Assembly: GCF_014529535.1 (NCBI RefSeq)
Contig: NW_023503616.1
Coordinates: 6,186,584 to 6,250,583, forward strand
Source: Bradysia coprophila
Lineage: Eukaryota > Arthropoda > Insecta > Diptera > Sciaridae
Reading direction: 5' to 3'
DNA: 64,000 bases
The stretch's first letter is position 1; each line of letters begins with the position of its first letter. Positions 1 through 12,700 of this stretch are shown here, one piece after another. Both the position numbers and the translations under genes were made by a program. A model generated the notes under the pieces. The model searched no databases, was not told the DNA's origin, and saw only the letters and a list, made by a program, of their open reading frames with translations.

Positions 1-560
1 ACGACATTATTTTAGAAACCCAAAATTTTTTGCCAACTTTCCATTGGGTATTCAATTACCTCTCAAATGAAACAAAAACTAGCAAAATCGGATTTACTCG
101 ATTTATGTACAAAAAACACTTAGGGCCGAGTAACGACCTTTGAGCCCTCCCAACAAGCCCACGTTGCATCTTACCCCAAAACAATGTTCAGCAACTTTGT
201 TCTACTCGTTAATACCTTTCATTTAATACATCACAAGCAGCTATTGTGTGCGTATTTCGGTAGATACCGTCGAAAGACTGAAAAACACCTATAGGGCCCT
301 AGCTCTGGAAGGGTCGACATTACCATGCCCATTTTCGAACTTGACCTTACTTTTGTCGATACCAATCGGGGAAAAAAAGAATTTTCAAAAAAGGTTGTGA
401 TTTACTCAAGCTAGAGGACGGACGGAAATTTTTTCTATTGCGGATTCGTCATCTATTAACATAACCAAATGCTTTGCCCTTACTGTCTCCTTCCAATTCG
501 ACGTGTTACAAACGGCATATTAATCTTATAAGCCCCCAGTACTTCGTACGGCGCTAAAAA
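1..560 (-). repeat. Diverged dispersed repeat, copy A
   Basis: Read on the minus strand, this stretch aligns by eye with 5682-6440 on the plus strand. Both start near the signature GTACGAAGTACTGGGG, then share a segment ending in AACACGTCGAATTGG, a CCGTCCGTC-type run, a homopolymer-rich GAAAATTCTTTTTTT block and a GTCGACCC(T/C)TCC(A/C)GAGCT block. The copies are strongly diverged, so the family is old. The segment at 1-40 (ATTATTTTAGAAACCCAA) recurs at 62744-62761. No coding capacity was recognised. The repeat may continue beyond the left window edge. Confidence 0.7.
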
Positions 561-839
561 TATGTATCTAGGCCGTAAGGTCCGATTTATAGTAGAATTA
601 GATTGAAACGTCGAGTAATAGAAGCCTAGGATCAGACTGTTCTCGAACTTGAATTTGATCTGAGTAAAAAAACAAAACTAATACCTTTGTCCGATCCTAA
701 TGATATGCAAATACAATTTCACTGGATCACAGTGAATATATCGAAGGCTTTTTAGTTAATTTTTCCTTCTAGACTAAGAGAAAGGTATATCCCATTAACA
801 ATCGAGGGGATAACCACCGCCTAAAATTGTGTACCACAA

Positions 840-1130
840 ATACCAATTCCATATACAATTTGAGTCAATACTAAAAATTCATATTCAATACCAAAAATGC
901 AGTTTCCTAAAATTCCACTAAAAATTACAATATTTCCAAAAGTTCCAACTAACAATTTCATCAATTCCACAAACTCCATTCAAAACCAAAATTCCATTTT
1001 TTTTTTCTTCAAAAATTCGAATATTTCCAAAAAATACCAACGATTCCACTCAATACCAAATACGCCGTTTATTACCAAAAAAATCCAAGACTTTCAAAAT
1101 TCCGACAATTCGTCCGATTCCACTCAATTT
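840..1130. repeat. G-poor cryptically simple DNA
   Basis: The plus strand is almost devoid of G and is built from loosely repeated words such as AATTCCA, ATACCAAAAA and TTTCCAAAA. This gives an extreme G versus C strand asymmetry. An 80-codon open frame at 897-1139 follows from the low complexity and shows no protein-like conservation pattern. Confidence 0.6.
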
Positions 1131-1140
1131 ATTAAATAAT

Positions 1141-1981
1141 TCATTAGACTCATCTCTGTCATTGTTAATGAATATTCTTAACTTTGATTGTTAACGTACT
1201 GCCTTGATGAACCTTACTTTCCTGGAAAGCAGCATTATTGTGAAAACAAAACCGATCAATCTGAACTGTTACGAATCGTCCAATAGTCCTTCATTCAAAC
1301 CTTCAACTAGGGCAAGTGAAAATACATGGAATTTCTATCTCGTAAGGCTATACTATTACCTGATTAGCTCAGACTCTCCTGTAAGGCAAATTGCGTTGTT
1401 TGATTGTATTGGATTTGCTATTCTCTTTTGCTCTTTGCGCTTGCCTTGTACAATCAACTCCTTTACATGCTCCCCTCACATACTCTTCAGTGTGTTAATG
1501 TTATAATGTGATTGAATATTAATTGAAAATAAGGAATTAATTTCCTCATTCAAAGGCAATTACTAATTCGATAAAACATTCATGATCTGAGAACTATCAA
1601 AGCATAATACGCAATGTGTATAACACAGCACAATCAATATAAGTACATTGATTTGAGTATCACAAAGAACAAGAATTCATATCTGAAGTAGGAAATTCTA
1701 CTTGTAAAAGTCTGTAGAACCTTGCAATGCATTTTTACCATTCACTTTTTACTTATCTTATAATATGCGCAATATCTCAAATTACTCAAAGAAATTATGA
1801 ATAATTCCAGTTTGCGAAATTCTAAAAGTCATATGGGGACTTTAAGTGAGATGCGAGATAACATAAATTATTCTTGTTAAATAAACTGTTACTCAGCCTT
1901 CTCTTAGTGTGAAAATTGATTTACTTTTTATATTTATTAAGCTAACTCTAGTAACCGAAAAACGATTTACCTTTCTTTCAG
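1141..1981. other. Unassigned stretch upstream of the adaptor exons
   Basis: I see no gene, RNA or clear repeat here. It ends in a polypyrimidine tract (CCTTTCTTTCAG) that is the acceptor of the first adaptor exon, so at least its right part is intron. A 100-codon frame at 1204-1506 has no recognisable features. Confidence 0.4.
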
Positions 1982-4113
1982 ACATGGACCAGATGCACCG
2001 TCAAAATTGAAGCCATCAAATACATTCCATGTTTCGTAAAAATAACCTTGATTCAAAACAGCAATGACGAGAACTCGAATGTAGTGATAAAAATCAATGT
2101 ACCGGGACTAGGCGTCCAACTGGCGAGTTCTCGTTCGAAGGACTATTCTTACGGTTTATTCTGGACACAACACCGTAAAAATTGCTGCATGTTTTTTGCG
2201 TTGGACTCAAAGGTCAATTTGGATCGTCACATTAATTGGGTTCAAAATTCGATAATCAATTTGGAGATTCATCGAAGAGGTAAGGCTTACAGATAGAAAT
2301 ATTAGACGTTTCATTGAATGAGTGTACATCAATTCGGGTTTTTCAGAAATGTTAGAATCGCGACGCGCCAGTCGTGCTAGCAGAATCGATGACAGTGTTG
2401 TACGGTCTTTAAACTCATCCCTTGATTGTGAAGCCGGAATATGTAACGATACTCAAGATATTAGGGACATTAACGACATCCTTGGACCACTTCCAAACTT
2501 ACCTGATTCCAATATTAATTGGTCCAGAAGAATTTCGACAACATCCGAAATTTACGAAGAGATTGGTGACGGACGGTATGTCTGAAGGAATGAAAACCAT
2601 TTTTCCGATCTCCATTGAAACGATTTTTCTAAAATTTAACAGGAACATCAATCGAAAAATGTCACGAACATCCATTGCATCCGGCATTTATGAAGTAATG
2701 ACATCGCCTGTTATTCCGACGGAGTAAGGTTTCAAGCTTATCATTAAAAGCAACTCTCACTTACAGAATTTTAATTGCAGTGAAACTGCACGAATGCTGG
2801 AAGAAATGCCCCCTCCACTTCCACCTCCGAGACCTCGCGTAAATACTCAAACCGAAATCAACCGTACATACACCAATCCCGAATCAATATCGTTGAAGAA
2901 ACGGAAGCGAAACATCTTCGAAACAGTGTTCTCTCGCCACAAGAGCATACACAAACGGAAAACACCGAAATCGAAAGGACAGACAGCCACAGCAGAGTCT
3001 CCAGCAATCGAACTGATTCGCAGTCATCGAATGAGCTACTCAAGTCCAGATCTTCGTAAAGTGGATGTGGAGGTGGATGTAACCGACTGTGTCAAAGAAT
3101 TCGAAAACGAACTTATGGCACGTTCCAGTGCCACGGAATTTTCCATTCGCAACGAAAACAGTTTTCTCGATTCGACTATAAGTGACAAGGAAGTTTTCGA
3201 TGACGAGCGAAATATATCGGAGAACATTTTGTCAAGCTACAACATTTCGTGCAACGATTCAAAGGTCAATTTGGTTGGTTCGAATTTCAATGCCAAAATG
3301 GAGACAAAGTCAGTGGCTACAATTATCGACTGTCCGTCTGGATATTGTCAAATGGCTCCGATAATTCGTAGTAGCTCAGCAACTTCACCTGTATCAGCGC
3401 CTGAACTGCCGCCAAAATCTCCATTCTTTACCGAGAATTGCAGTCAACAGCTAAGTCCCGTAGATGCGACCAAAACGATTACCTTCTGCCGTGATTATGG
3501 AGTAGAAGCCAGTCTACAGAACTTCGAAAATTTGACAATTTCCAAAGGAAGCAGCAGAAAATCATCCAGAAGCTCTAAAGCTATGTCATCGCACAATTCC
3601 TCAGATCAATCAAAATCGAAAAAGTCTACACCAAAGAAACCGAACAATTCATTTGACGAGAAATATCCATCGTACTATCCGAATGATGTGCAGAAAACGC
3701 CACTAAACAATCATCGGAAAAACGATGCAATTGACTTTTTAGCCAAACCGAGTACGCCAGAAAGAGCCGAAAATTTATATATAGCCACCCCACGCCATGG
3801 GACCAATCGCAGTACAAAGACACCGAGAGAATCACCGACAAAACCGATAGTATCGTCCAGTGCTACCGAATTGCTGACTCCATCGACGAAATCATCAATA
3901 ACCGAAACCATATCAAGCGGTTCGCCACTTTTTTATCCTAAATATGCGACCGTAACGCCACTGAAGGAGTCAGTTAGCTGTAAAAAAGTCACTGACATAG
4001 CCAGCAGTATGAAACGCTTTTCATCACTTCCACGTTTCAAGAAGATTGATTTTTCACCGTTAAAGATGAAAATCAATAGCGTTTTGCAGCGTCACAATCC
4101 AGACCAGATGTGA
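1982..4113 (+). CDS. PH-like domain signalling adaptor with SH2-docking motifs (3' part)
   Basis: Four exons join in frame: 1982-2279, 2347-2575, 2643-2723 and 2781-4113, giving 646 codons plus TGA. The 5' exon or exons are missing, because 1982 follows a splice acceptor. The first exon looks like the C-terminal half of a PH/PTB-type fold: beta-rich, ending in a helix with HINWVQNSIINLEIHRR. Next come candidate phosphotyrosine motifs: IYEEI (Src-type SH2 consensus), IYEVM and YCQM (both YxxM, the PI3K p85 consensus) and YIAT. There is also a polyproline run (PPPLPPPRPR, possible SH3 ligand), a basic segment with KKRKRN, and a long Ser/Thr-rich tail with many SP/TP sites. This matches the layout of Dok/IRS/Gab-type membrane adaptors, but I cannot name the orthologue. 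The splice structure is well supported; the functional class is inference. Confidence 0.75.
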
Positions 4114-5680
4114 TATTCAGTGTTAGGGTTCGGTTATCCGTATTTCTACTCTTTCACTGCACTGAATACACATCGTTAAAAATGACATTCGATGAAACTA
4201 AAGTTTTATTGAGGTCGAATCTATGAATTTCATTAAGTTATTTTCGCATTTATTTTCCTGAAAAGCCTTACTTCTGGACAAGGTTTTTCATTTATTTTCC
4301 GATCAAACCTCATTTTTATCATTACGTCAATTTAGCTAAAAAAAAGTTGTTAATTGTATTGATTGACTTTATTGAATAGAAAAAAAAATCTTCACTTTTA
4401 TAGCTAATTAACGCTCCATTAATTAATTGACCATTACAATGACAGCCCATTCCATTAGTCTGATTTCGGATCAAATATCTGAAAATCGATTTCACATTGG
4501 CGTTCTTAAGATCAATTTCTATTGAACGTCTTCAATCTTTTAGAAACGGCAAGTGTGTCATGGCGAAATCATTAAATCTGTGACATCATTTGTATCTCCT
4601 ATGTTTGAAACAAAATCTATTACTTCAATATTTTTATCACCAATTTTGACTAGCTAGAGCTCATCGCTTATTCTTGTTGTCATTGTCGATAGCAAATGAT
4701 TAGCCGTTTCTATAAGGTTTCTTCCGCAGAAAGTTTAAGTTTTATTTTCTAATTTTATTTTATTTTGATTTGAATCGCTTTTATTCAATTAAAAACTTTT
4801 AGTTATTTTTTAATCAGACTGACAAGTGAAATTGCATCTACCCTATTTGTTAAGTCTTAAGTGATCAGGACTCTGACCCTGGCCATGAAATTGTCTTCGT
4901 TTTATTTATTATTCCAAAAATCTGCTAATTTCACTTTGCTAAATTTTTAATAATTGTGCTAATTATCGAATGTGTTAAGTGCTTACAAACCGTGGTTTGT
5001 GTGATAAAATATTTGTAAATGTGGAAAAAAAACTCTAATTTATCCAAGCTAAGACTATGTATAGTATACGAATTAAGTAACTACAAAGAAACGCCTCGAA
5101 TTATTATTTGTTTGAAAATATTTAGTACCAATAAGCTTCAAGTCCACTAGCTTTTAAACGAAAAGAAAAAGACAAAAAAACAAAAATGCTGTGATTATAT
5201 TTTGTACAAAAAGGAAACTCTAATTATGTAGTTGTGCTTAGACAAATCGTAATTCGTGAACGTAAACGGAACTGAATTTTAATTAAAGAATAAAATTTTA
5301 TATGACAAAAATATCGTGCGAACACAACGCAAATCAAAAATATGAAGAGAAAAATAAAAAAAAACTTATCGAAAAGCTTCATTGTTTCTTCTTTTTGTTG
5401 TTGTTATTGATTTAAATTTAATAAAAAGCTTTATGTATGCTACACTAGACATGACTAATTCAGAATAATTTTTAAATCGAAACTGTTAAATAGAAAATCG
5501 AAAATATTGTTTAAAACGCTCAATATGTGTGGCAGGACGTTTTGTACATTTGTTGCTTTACAGAGATTTTCGGTTCGTAATGATTAATGAAGACTATTCG
5601 AAAACGTTTTTTATATGTAAATAAAAACTGCTACTGAAAACCATTTGTGTAAGTTTCAATTGAAGGCAAATAGTTTTTAG
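4114..5680 (+). other. Probable long 3' UTR of the adaptor gene
   Basis: There is no coding potential. Several AATAAA hexamers on the plus strand (for example near 5289, 5355, 5419 and 5620) could end transcripts of different lengths. The stretch contains the degenerate MITE at 4541-4713. Confidence 0.35.
4541..4713. mobile_element. Degenerate copy of the ACGGC/GCCGT MITE family
   Basis: The inverted ends are TAGAAACGGC and TAGCCGTTTC. The internal words GAGCTCATCGCTTATTCTTG and CATTGTCGATAGCA recur in the copies near 21308-21490 and 28169-28372. It is a truncated relative of the TTAA-inserting family whose intact termini read CCTGTYACAGACGG. Confidence 0.55.
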
Positions 5681-5681
5681 A

Positions 5682-6440
5682 CCCGTACGAAGTACTGGGG
5701 TCTTATAGGTTTACGCATACGTTTGTAACACGTCGAATTGGACTCCCTGAGTAAGGGGAAACCTATTGTGGTTGTCTAGAGATGCCAAATCCGCGAAAAA
5801 AAAAATGTCCGTCTGTCCGTCTGTCTGTCTGCACGATAACTTGAGTAAAACGCATCCGACTTTGAAAATTCTTTTTTTTCCCGTTTGGTAATGTCAAAAG
5901 ACAGGCTAAGTTCGAAGATGAGTGATTTTGGATCGACCCCTCCCGAGCTGTGGCCCAATAAGTGCTTTACGGTTTTTCGAAGATATCTCCGGACATTTAA
6001 ACGTTAAACTTGTAAATGATACGTCAAATAAAAGGTATTTACAATACCGATCGACAAAAAAAAAGTTTATGGAAATCGGATGACCGACTCTTGAGTTAGA
6101 CCCCTTGGTGTGGAACAGACACAGGGCGGCAAGCAGTTTTTGCTTGTAGGTCGGCCACATTTGAACATATTTCGTCTGTTTTAGCTTTATTAGATAGGTA
6201 TTGACCGTACCAATCAGGGAAAATTTTTTTTATGAAATTATGTTCTCCGGAGCGTGAGCTAGGTCTCTTGGAGTGAGCTCTTATCTGGCTACTCGGAAGT
6301 ACAGTGAACGTGGTGTATTTTGACAATATCTCGAGTAAATTTTGACCAAATTTCATGAATTTTTTTTTGTTTGAAAGGTATTAACGAATGTAAAGCGTCG
6401 GTACTATTTCCGGTCTCCTAACAAAATGGCTGCCGGCGGC
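5682..6440 (+). repeat. Diverged dispersed repeat, copy B
   Basis: This is the inverted counterpart of 1-560. It starts at CCGTACGAAGTACTGGGG and includes a (GTCC/GTCT)n run at 5805-5831. It lies just beyond the adaptor gene, so that gene sits between inverted relatives of the same repeat. Short open frames on the minus strand here (5776-6356) overlap each other, and I treat them as noise. Confidence 0.7.
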
Positions 6441-6539
6441 CATATTGGATTTTAGTAAAATAGAAATATCTTGGGAAAAATGATACTTAGAGAGTTTCTG
6501 TTAACATGGAAATAATTTGTTATGTGTGTGGGGTTTCGG

Positions 6540-6640
6540 GGATTCCATATACGGACATCTATATATACCTATATACAGCTATATTGAGCTATATACAGGC
6601 ATATAGAGCTATATAATAGCATATTCATCTGTGAAATGTT
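6540..6640. repeat. Minisatellite of AGCTATATA-type units
   Basis: A run of 11-13-bp units such as CTATATACAGCTATATTGAG and GGCATATAGAGCTATATAAT forms an imperfect tandem repeat next to the dispersed repeat. Confidence 0.6.
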
Positions 6641-6889
6641 TATTTATGGGTAAATATAGCGGTATACAGCTGTTTAAATAGGAATTTATGAAATTTGTCT
6701 TCGTACGGGGCTGTCTATATTGCCTCCGGCAATTTAGTTGTATATGATAACAAGGCAAAGAGTGGATAATGTAAGTGATTTTAAAGGGAGAATAGTTTTT
6801 CAGCAGAGAAGAAACTGAAGTAAGAGAAATGAAGAGTTTCACATTAAAGGCTTTTGATACGAATAGGTGTTTCGTACGGGTCGGCGTTA

Positions 6890-7500
6890 GCTATGTTTTA
6901 CATATGTGCCTTGGCACTTTCGCTTCGGGCGACATTAACTAAAATCAATCGTCCAAGGCAGGTATGCAATTTTTCATGCAAATGAACGAAAACTGGAGAA
7001 AAAAATCCAAAATGTATCTCATTTTCGTCCGCAAAGCATTTAATAGTTATTTGTTCAACGAGTGAAGAAAAGTTGGAAATCGCATTTTGAGAGTCACCCG
7101 AGGTAAACACAACGTCTTTCCCAACAAAGACTTCCGAAGTTTCAGCGGAGGGGAGAAAATAAACACATGAAAACGAGAATTTTCATTTTTATCCCGAGTT
7201 ATGTAATGGATTTCAAGCTTTCGCTAAAAGTAGAAAGATAAATTTTTGCTGATCATCTGCTTTCCATAGAAAGGCGAGAAAGAGATGCACCCTGATGCAC
7301 CAAAACTATTCAATAAATTTTCATGTTTCAGGGTTTTGCAAAAAAAATTCTCGGTTTTTCGGCCCCTTACATGAAGAGTTGGATACGTATCTGTTGTGGA
7401 CGGTTCATTTTAAGCACTTTCGCTTGTCGCCCTCACTTCGTTGGGCTAAAACTCGCAAGATTGCCCAAAATATACCTTCCGCAACAGATACGTAAATAAC
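6890..7500. repeat. Repeat ending in CAGATACGTAAATAACTA
   Basis: The right end reads AACAGATACGTAAATAACTA and faces ACGTATCTGTTGTGGACG at 7384-7401, so the terminal 100 bp form an inverted repeat. The centre carries CCTCACTTCGTTGGGCTA. Relatives with the same ends and centre are at 51731-51800 and 61985-62510. This indicates a non-coding inverted-repeat element of moderate copy number. Confidence 0.6.
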
Positions 7501-8528
7501 TATTACTTTGCTCAAAAACGTAAGATAACTTTACTTCACGGCTGCCAAACTTTATCTCAAACTTGCAATGTGGGAAATGATGAAAATCGGCTACGCCTCA
7601 GTCGACAAATTTCACCCATTAGTAATTTTGTGCATAGGAAGGATAGGAAGTTAGCAAGACTAAAGTATTGTTTGAGAAATGTCGACATTATAGATACAAT
7701 TCGCTAGCCTGATCCCTTTCATCATTAATTATAAGGAGTTCATACAATGATGTGAAGCTATAACAGTGCCGTTTTTTTGATATACTCACTTCACAAGTTT
7801 ATTGCCATGAAACCATATTTTATCAACTGGTATGTACCTTAAATGAGCCCCTTGAGCTCTAGGGAAAGTGGAACGATTTACTTTTAACTCTTTCTTATCA
7901 GTCTTCATTCTATTTCTGATGTTGTCCAGTTGTTAGAATTTATTCCAAGGCTAAAGAAGCCGACAAAATAAATTGCAAATATATATCGTCTGATGATGTG
8001 GTATATTGTATACCGTATGGCGGTTTTACTATTTTGAATGGGCATTGGGCATGGCATGAATCGTTTTATGTACGGATTTTTCTGCTTGTATTACACTAAA
8101 AGTATTCAATGTAATATCTTGGTCAACCAATTGATGAAACTGAATCCGATTTGAAAACCAAACGCACTTCAAGCATCAGTACTGAAACTGGACAGTGTAT
8201 CAAACACCTCATTTTTAAATACAAAATCATGCTCTATTTGGCAACGTCATCAAAAACTCTTTTGCTTGAAGTGCGTTAGGCCAAAGTATAAAAAAGACGT
8301 ATTATTGGCAAATATTTAAACTTATGAACTGATGTCTTACGAACACTATTACTCGACCTAATCTATCTATTGTCAAAGGATCATAGGAACTTCAAATTTA
8401 AACTAACAATTTGACTGACAAACTGTTAAAACAGAAGTAGTAATTTATTTAACCGGTGTATGTCGATCACTGAAATATGCTTACGGTTTGTAAAAGGTTA
8501 AAAAATTTCAGTTTCATAAATTTAACTA
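7501..8528. other. Gene-free stretch
   Basis: No gene was seen. It holds the short inverted repeat at 8161-8277 and otherwise AT-rich unique-looking DNA. Confidence 0.4.
8161..8277. repeat. Short inverted-repeat element, ends AACGCACTTCAAGCA
   Basis: The left end AACGCACTTCAAGCA is matched by the right end TGCTTGAAGTGCGTT. The interior shares GACAGTGTATCAAAC-like and CTCTATTTGGCA words with 19712-19866. A lone end-like GCTTGAAGTGCGTT occurs near 61356. This is a small non-autonomous element. Confidence 0.65.
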
Positions 8529-8782
8529 CAATTGTTAAAAGTTTCCTATGTGCAGAATAAGCACCAGCTGATCTACTAACACAGACTTACTGTATGATAA
8601 AAATTCAAAACACATTCTGAACATTTTTTTTGTGCGCGCATAGATGATATGACGTTAACGTAGAAATGCACTGTGTGTAGGTTGTCTTTGAATTGTTTAC
8701 AATACAAAGTGTTTTTGTTTGTACACCAGCTGGTGATATTCAGCTGGTGCTTATTCTGCACATGGGAAACTTTTAACAATTG
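8529..8782. mobile_element. TA-inserting MITE, family CAATTGTTAAAAG, copy 1
   Basis: This 254-bp element starts CAATTGTTAAAAGTTTCC and ends with its inverse (GGGAAACTTTTAACAATTG). It is flanked by TA on both sides (8527-8528 and 8783-8784). Subterminal GCACCAGCTG boxes are also inverted. The TA duplication and long inverted ends fit a Tc1/mariner-derived MITE. Other copies are at 14629-15073 and 23303-23586. Confidence 0.88.
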
Positions 8783-9720
8783 TAAATTTTGTAGCGGTGT
8801 CGCGTATGGTGTATTGTTGTCTATTTGTTCAGTAGATTTTTTTTTCTCGAAATTTTCGGAACCAGAGAATTCCCAAATTCTAGTAAAAGACTCGCTGTGG
8901 TGGATTACTCTTCAAGTAATTTTCAGGGGATTATCTAAATGATATAACAAAATAAATGAATTCGATCACGACCTGAACGCGCATTACCATCGTCTCCTAA
9001 ATTTTATTTGTTGGTTGCGATCCAATACTAGAGTTGAGACCATATAATTTCTGAATGAGTGTTATGAGCTGAGTGTGCATAAAAATAAGAAAGTTGATTT
9101 CCAATATTAAATTTTATTTCTTCGTAAGAATAGAAAATACAATTAATAAAATTATTAATGTCGTAAATGAGTTTAGGTGTAGAGTGTTCACAACGAGGCT
9201 TGGAAGCAATCATATATTCTGTTATCATCTAAATACACAATAGTTAGGTACATTAAACATTTAATATTAATTTATTAACAAAATTATTTTATTTAAATTT
9301 TTAATTTCATGGCCTGTAGCTGTGGTAGTTGTTGGTGTTGTTGTTTACTATTATTTGGTCATGAACTATCTGTACGGCAGTTGAAAAATGCTTTTCTCTC
9401 TAATGTGCTTGCAAAATCAAACACAACTGTAATGTGGTGTAACGTAGACGATTGCGGTTTCGTTTTTTTTTTGTTTAAATATTATTCCATCTAACGAAGA
9501 TGGAAATTACGTTGTCTATATTATTCAATTGATTTAATTTGCCATTTCCCCACACGCTAAACATCAATTACGTTTCGACGAATTAATTAAATATTTACAG
9601 CAATGCGTCAATAAATGTTTTTCCGTTGACGAGGAATTGTGCTGGTATGTGGCCACTTCTCGCGTATAAATGTCCAATCCATATTGTCCTTCTTCCGGGA
9701 AACTATTCAAAAAATTTCAA

Positions 9721-12700
9721 TTAAAAATTATCCAAAAATCTATTACATTTTTCTGCATACTTTATGTTAAAGGAGACGATGTCGCCTAATATGCTGTGCG
9801 TCACATATTTAGATAGTTTCTTCTCCTCGATTCCATTCTTTTGCAACGTTGCCATGAAATCAGTTAGTGGCCTTGACATTCTAAATTGCAACTCCAACGC
9901 TCTTCCGGCAAATATCAATGGACCCTTTCAAATGATATTTTAGTTAGAAAAATTGGAAATCCAATTTTCTGCTGTAGCTTAGTACCTGTGAATCCATTGG
10001 AATCAGCCCGAATAATCGAGTTGCTTTTGTTGGGCCCCATTCGCCACTGGCACAGTCCGGTAGAGGGACCATTACGGTTTGAAGTTCTTCACAGCATATT
10101 TTGAATTTACAGACCGATTTGAACTTCATTGGTTCACTGAAAATGGAGAACAAATTGAGATTGTCCTACAACAAACACACAACCATGACACTCTAGCTCT
10201 AGTCGCTGGAGTACTTGCACACAACTCGACAAAACCAACTAATGCTAGAAGACTTTTAATATTTTTGTTTTCCCTAGGGTTGAAAGTGGCTCATAACAAC
10301 CCTAGGGATGAAAATTAAAAACTCACGTTTTCGTGTGTTTATTGACCTCGGCTTCGCCTCGGATCAACCAAATGCACACGAAAACTCTGTTATACTCTAC
10401 TCTACTCTAATATCGTTATATAAAAGACTAAATATTTTGCTGTTATAAGACGCCGCCAATACTTAAACTACCAAAAATTACTCTGATGCCACTTACCCAA
10501 TCAAATATTCCTGCGGCGTGACAGCATTCGCGAATATATCAAGCAAAAAGATTCCAGAACATGGAGCATGTACACGGAATGTAACAATGTTGCCAATAAC
10601 CGATTGCATAACGAATCGTTTCAGAGACACTCCATCGTACGAATCATCTTCACTGTCATAAAACTTTAAGTTGTAATGAAAGATGAGACAACTTTGCATA
10701 TCTGATGGCATGGCTATTTGAACTGTAGCAGCACCGGTATCGTCTGTAACATTTAACACACTCAAGTGAATTAACACTATTTGCGGTTCAAGTCATGTAA
10801 AATATCTACCTGTGAAAACAACAGCTCCGTAACCCTCATCAGCAAAATGAAGACCATACCGGAAGAAGAGTGATCTCACAAACGGTAAGTTTTCGAATTC
10901 GCGTAAAGTGATAGGTCGTTTCAGCAGTTGCCACTCTTCGACGAGAGGGAAAAATTCGTAAATGAATTCCCGCGGATCGGTCAAAAAGTAATGGTCGTCA
11001 TATTCGTAACGCAGACTATCGTTTTTGGCGCGGCCCGTTTTCGGTGCCTCTTTAGCATTCACCAAATGACGAGCACCCCAATTGCATTGCACAAATCGCC
11101 ATGCACCTGCCACATAAACAGCATTCCACGAATTACGGAATCGCGAGTCTTGGAATTTGACGCCCGGCTGATAGCCAGCACTTTTCGAATATCCTTTGAT
11201 GACTACGCAATGAAGACCTGCATAACTGGTAGAGTAAAATTGTATTGATTTAATATTGATTCTTTCATAAATGTCGGCAGATATGTTGAACCACTCACCT
11301 ACAAAGTCGCTTGAATAATACGTGGTAACTTTCAGTTCCGAATTTGATGCCTCTTAATAAACCCTAAGCGGATGTATAATTTATGAACAATGAACAATCA
11401 CTAAAAATTCAATTTCATCGCTTACCATCGGTGTGTCGCCTCTTAGGTCGTCATCGAAATGCATTGTATTCAAATTCTTAACCGTAATCCATCGGAATAT
11501 TGTTCGTGCTTTTTCAATATCCGATGTGCATCGGCCAACCAGTTGCCGCACTAAATCAGTAAAGGTCTTTTGATCCTCTTGTGCAACCTATATTCAGTAC
11601 AAGAATTGGATGAGCGACAAAATTGAGGAAGAATTAGACAAACTTCCATACCGAAATCGCAATTCGATCAACTTCTTCAAATTCAATCGGATCGGTGTAA
11701 ATTTGAAATTTGCTCACAGCTGGAGGCGCTGGTGGTGGTGCGACGTCTGGGTAACCTAAGGTTTCCGCAAATTCGTCGTCAAGGAAAATACTCTCATTCT
11801 GCATGTATTCACTTCGTCTAGCACTGATCAATTCCAACATTTCACTAGATTGTCTATCAACCAACGCCGCAGTTTCCGATCGTTCGTGCTCCAGCATTTT
11901 TCTTGTAAGACTCTCTTTCTTTTTCGTCTTTCGAATGGTCATATTCTTCTCCAAATCTTCCCTTTGCTGAGCATGTCGTAGCGAAAGAATACTTTGATCC
12001 TCACGACTTCGACGCGACGTTGCTAATTCTTTTTCAAACTTATGGGATAGTCGTTCCAATTCCCGTTCCCATTCGTCCTGCAGTTCGTTAGTGATTTTTC
12101 GTTCTTCATCTTCACGTTTCCGGGCAAACTTTCGATACAGATCGTCCTCTTCTTTGCGATGTTTCATTTCCAAGCGTGCCTGCTCTTCACGATCCTAGGA
12201 AAGGTATCAAAATCTTATTTCAATTCTGCAAATTAATTTGGTATTTGGGTTCGTGTCTGCTTATGGGCCTAGTCCTAGTCAGTTCATTGAAGCGTTATTC
12301 AGAAAAGACTCGATTTTTTTTGTTAAATAACTCGCGGCCTAAACACAAGCGAAAACAGTAAATATGATGATATGATGTGGGTGCTGTAGGCGTACACATG
12401 GTCAACTTTATTGTATGTGCACACGATTCGCGGTGAAATTTAAAATCCATTAAGTTTCGGTTTTGCATCGCTGGAAATATTAATAATTGGAGCGGGAAAA
12501 ACTTATGGACAAGTGCGCTACTTGGTGAAAACCATTGAATGTCTATAGCACGCTAATATACGAAATGGTAATTTACTCTAATCATATAAAACTCATAACT
12601 CATTATTACATTTATGGAAACTCAAAGAATTTCATATAACGCAAGCACAGAACGTGCTGTTGACTAGAACGTAAAATTTATTTACTTGAAACAAAAACAA

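Noticed and set aside
897-1139. 80-codon plus-strand open frame
   Set aside because: It arises from G-poor simple sequence; the peptide is Asn/Ile/Phe/Pro/Ser filler with no splice or start context.
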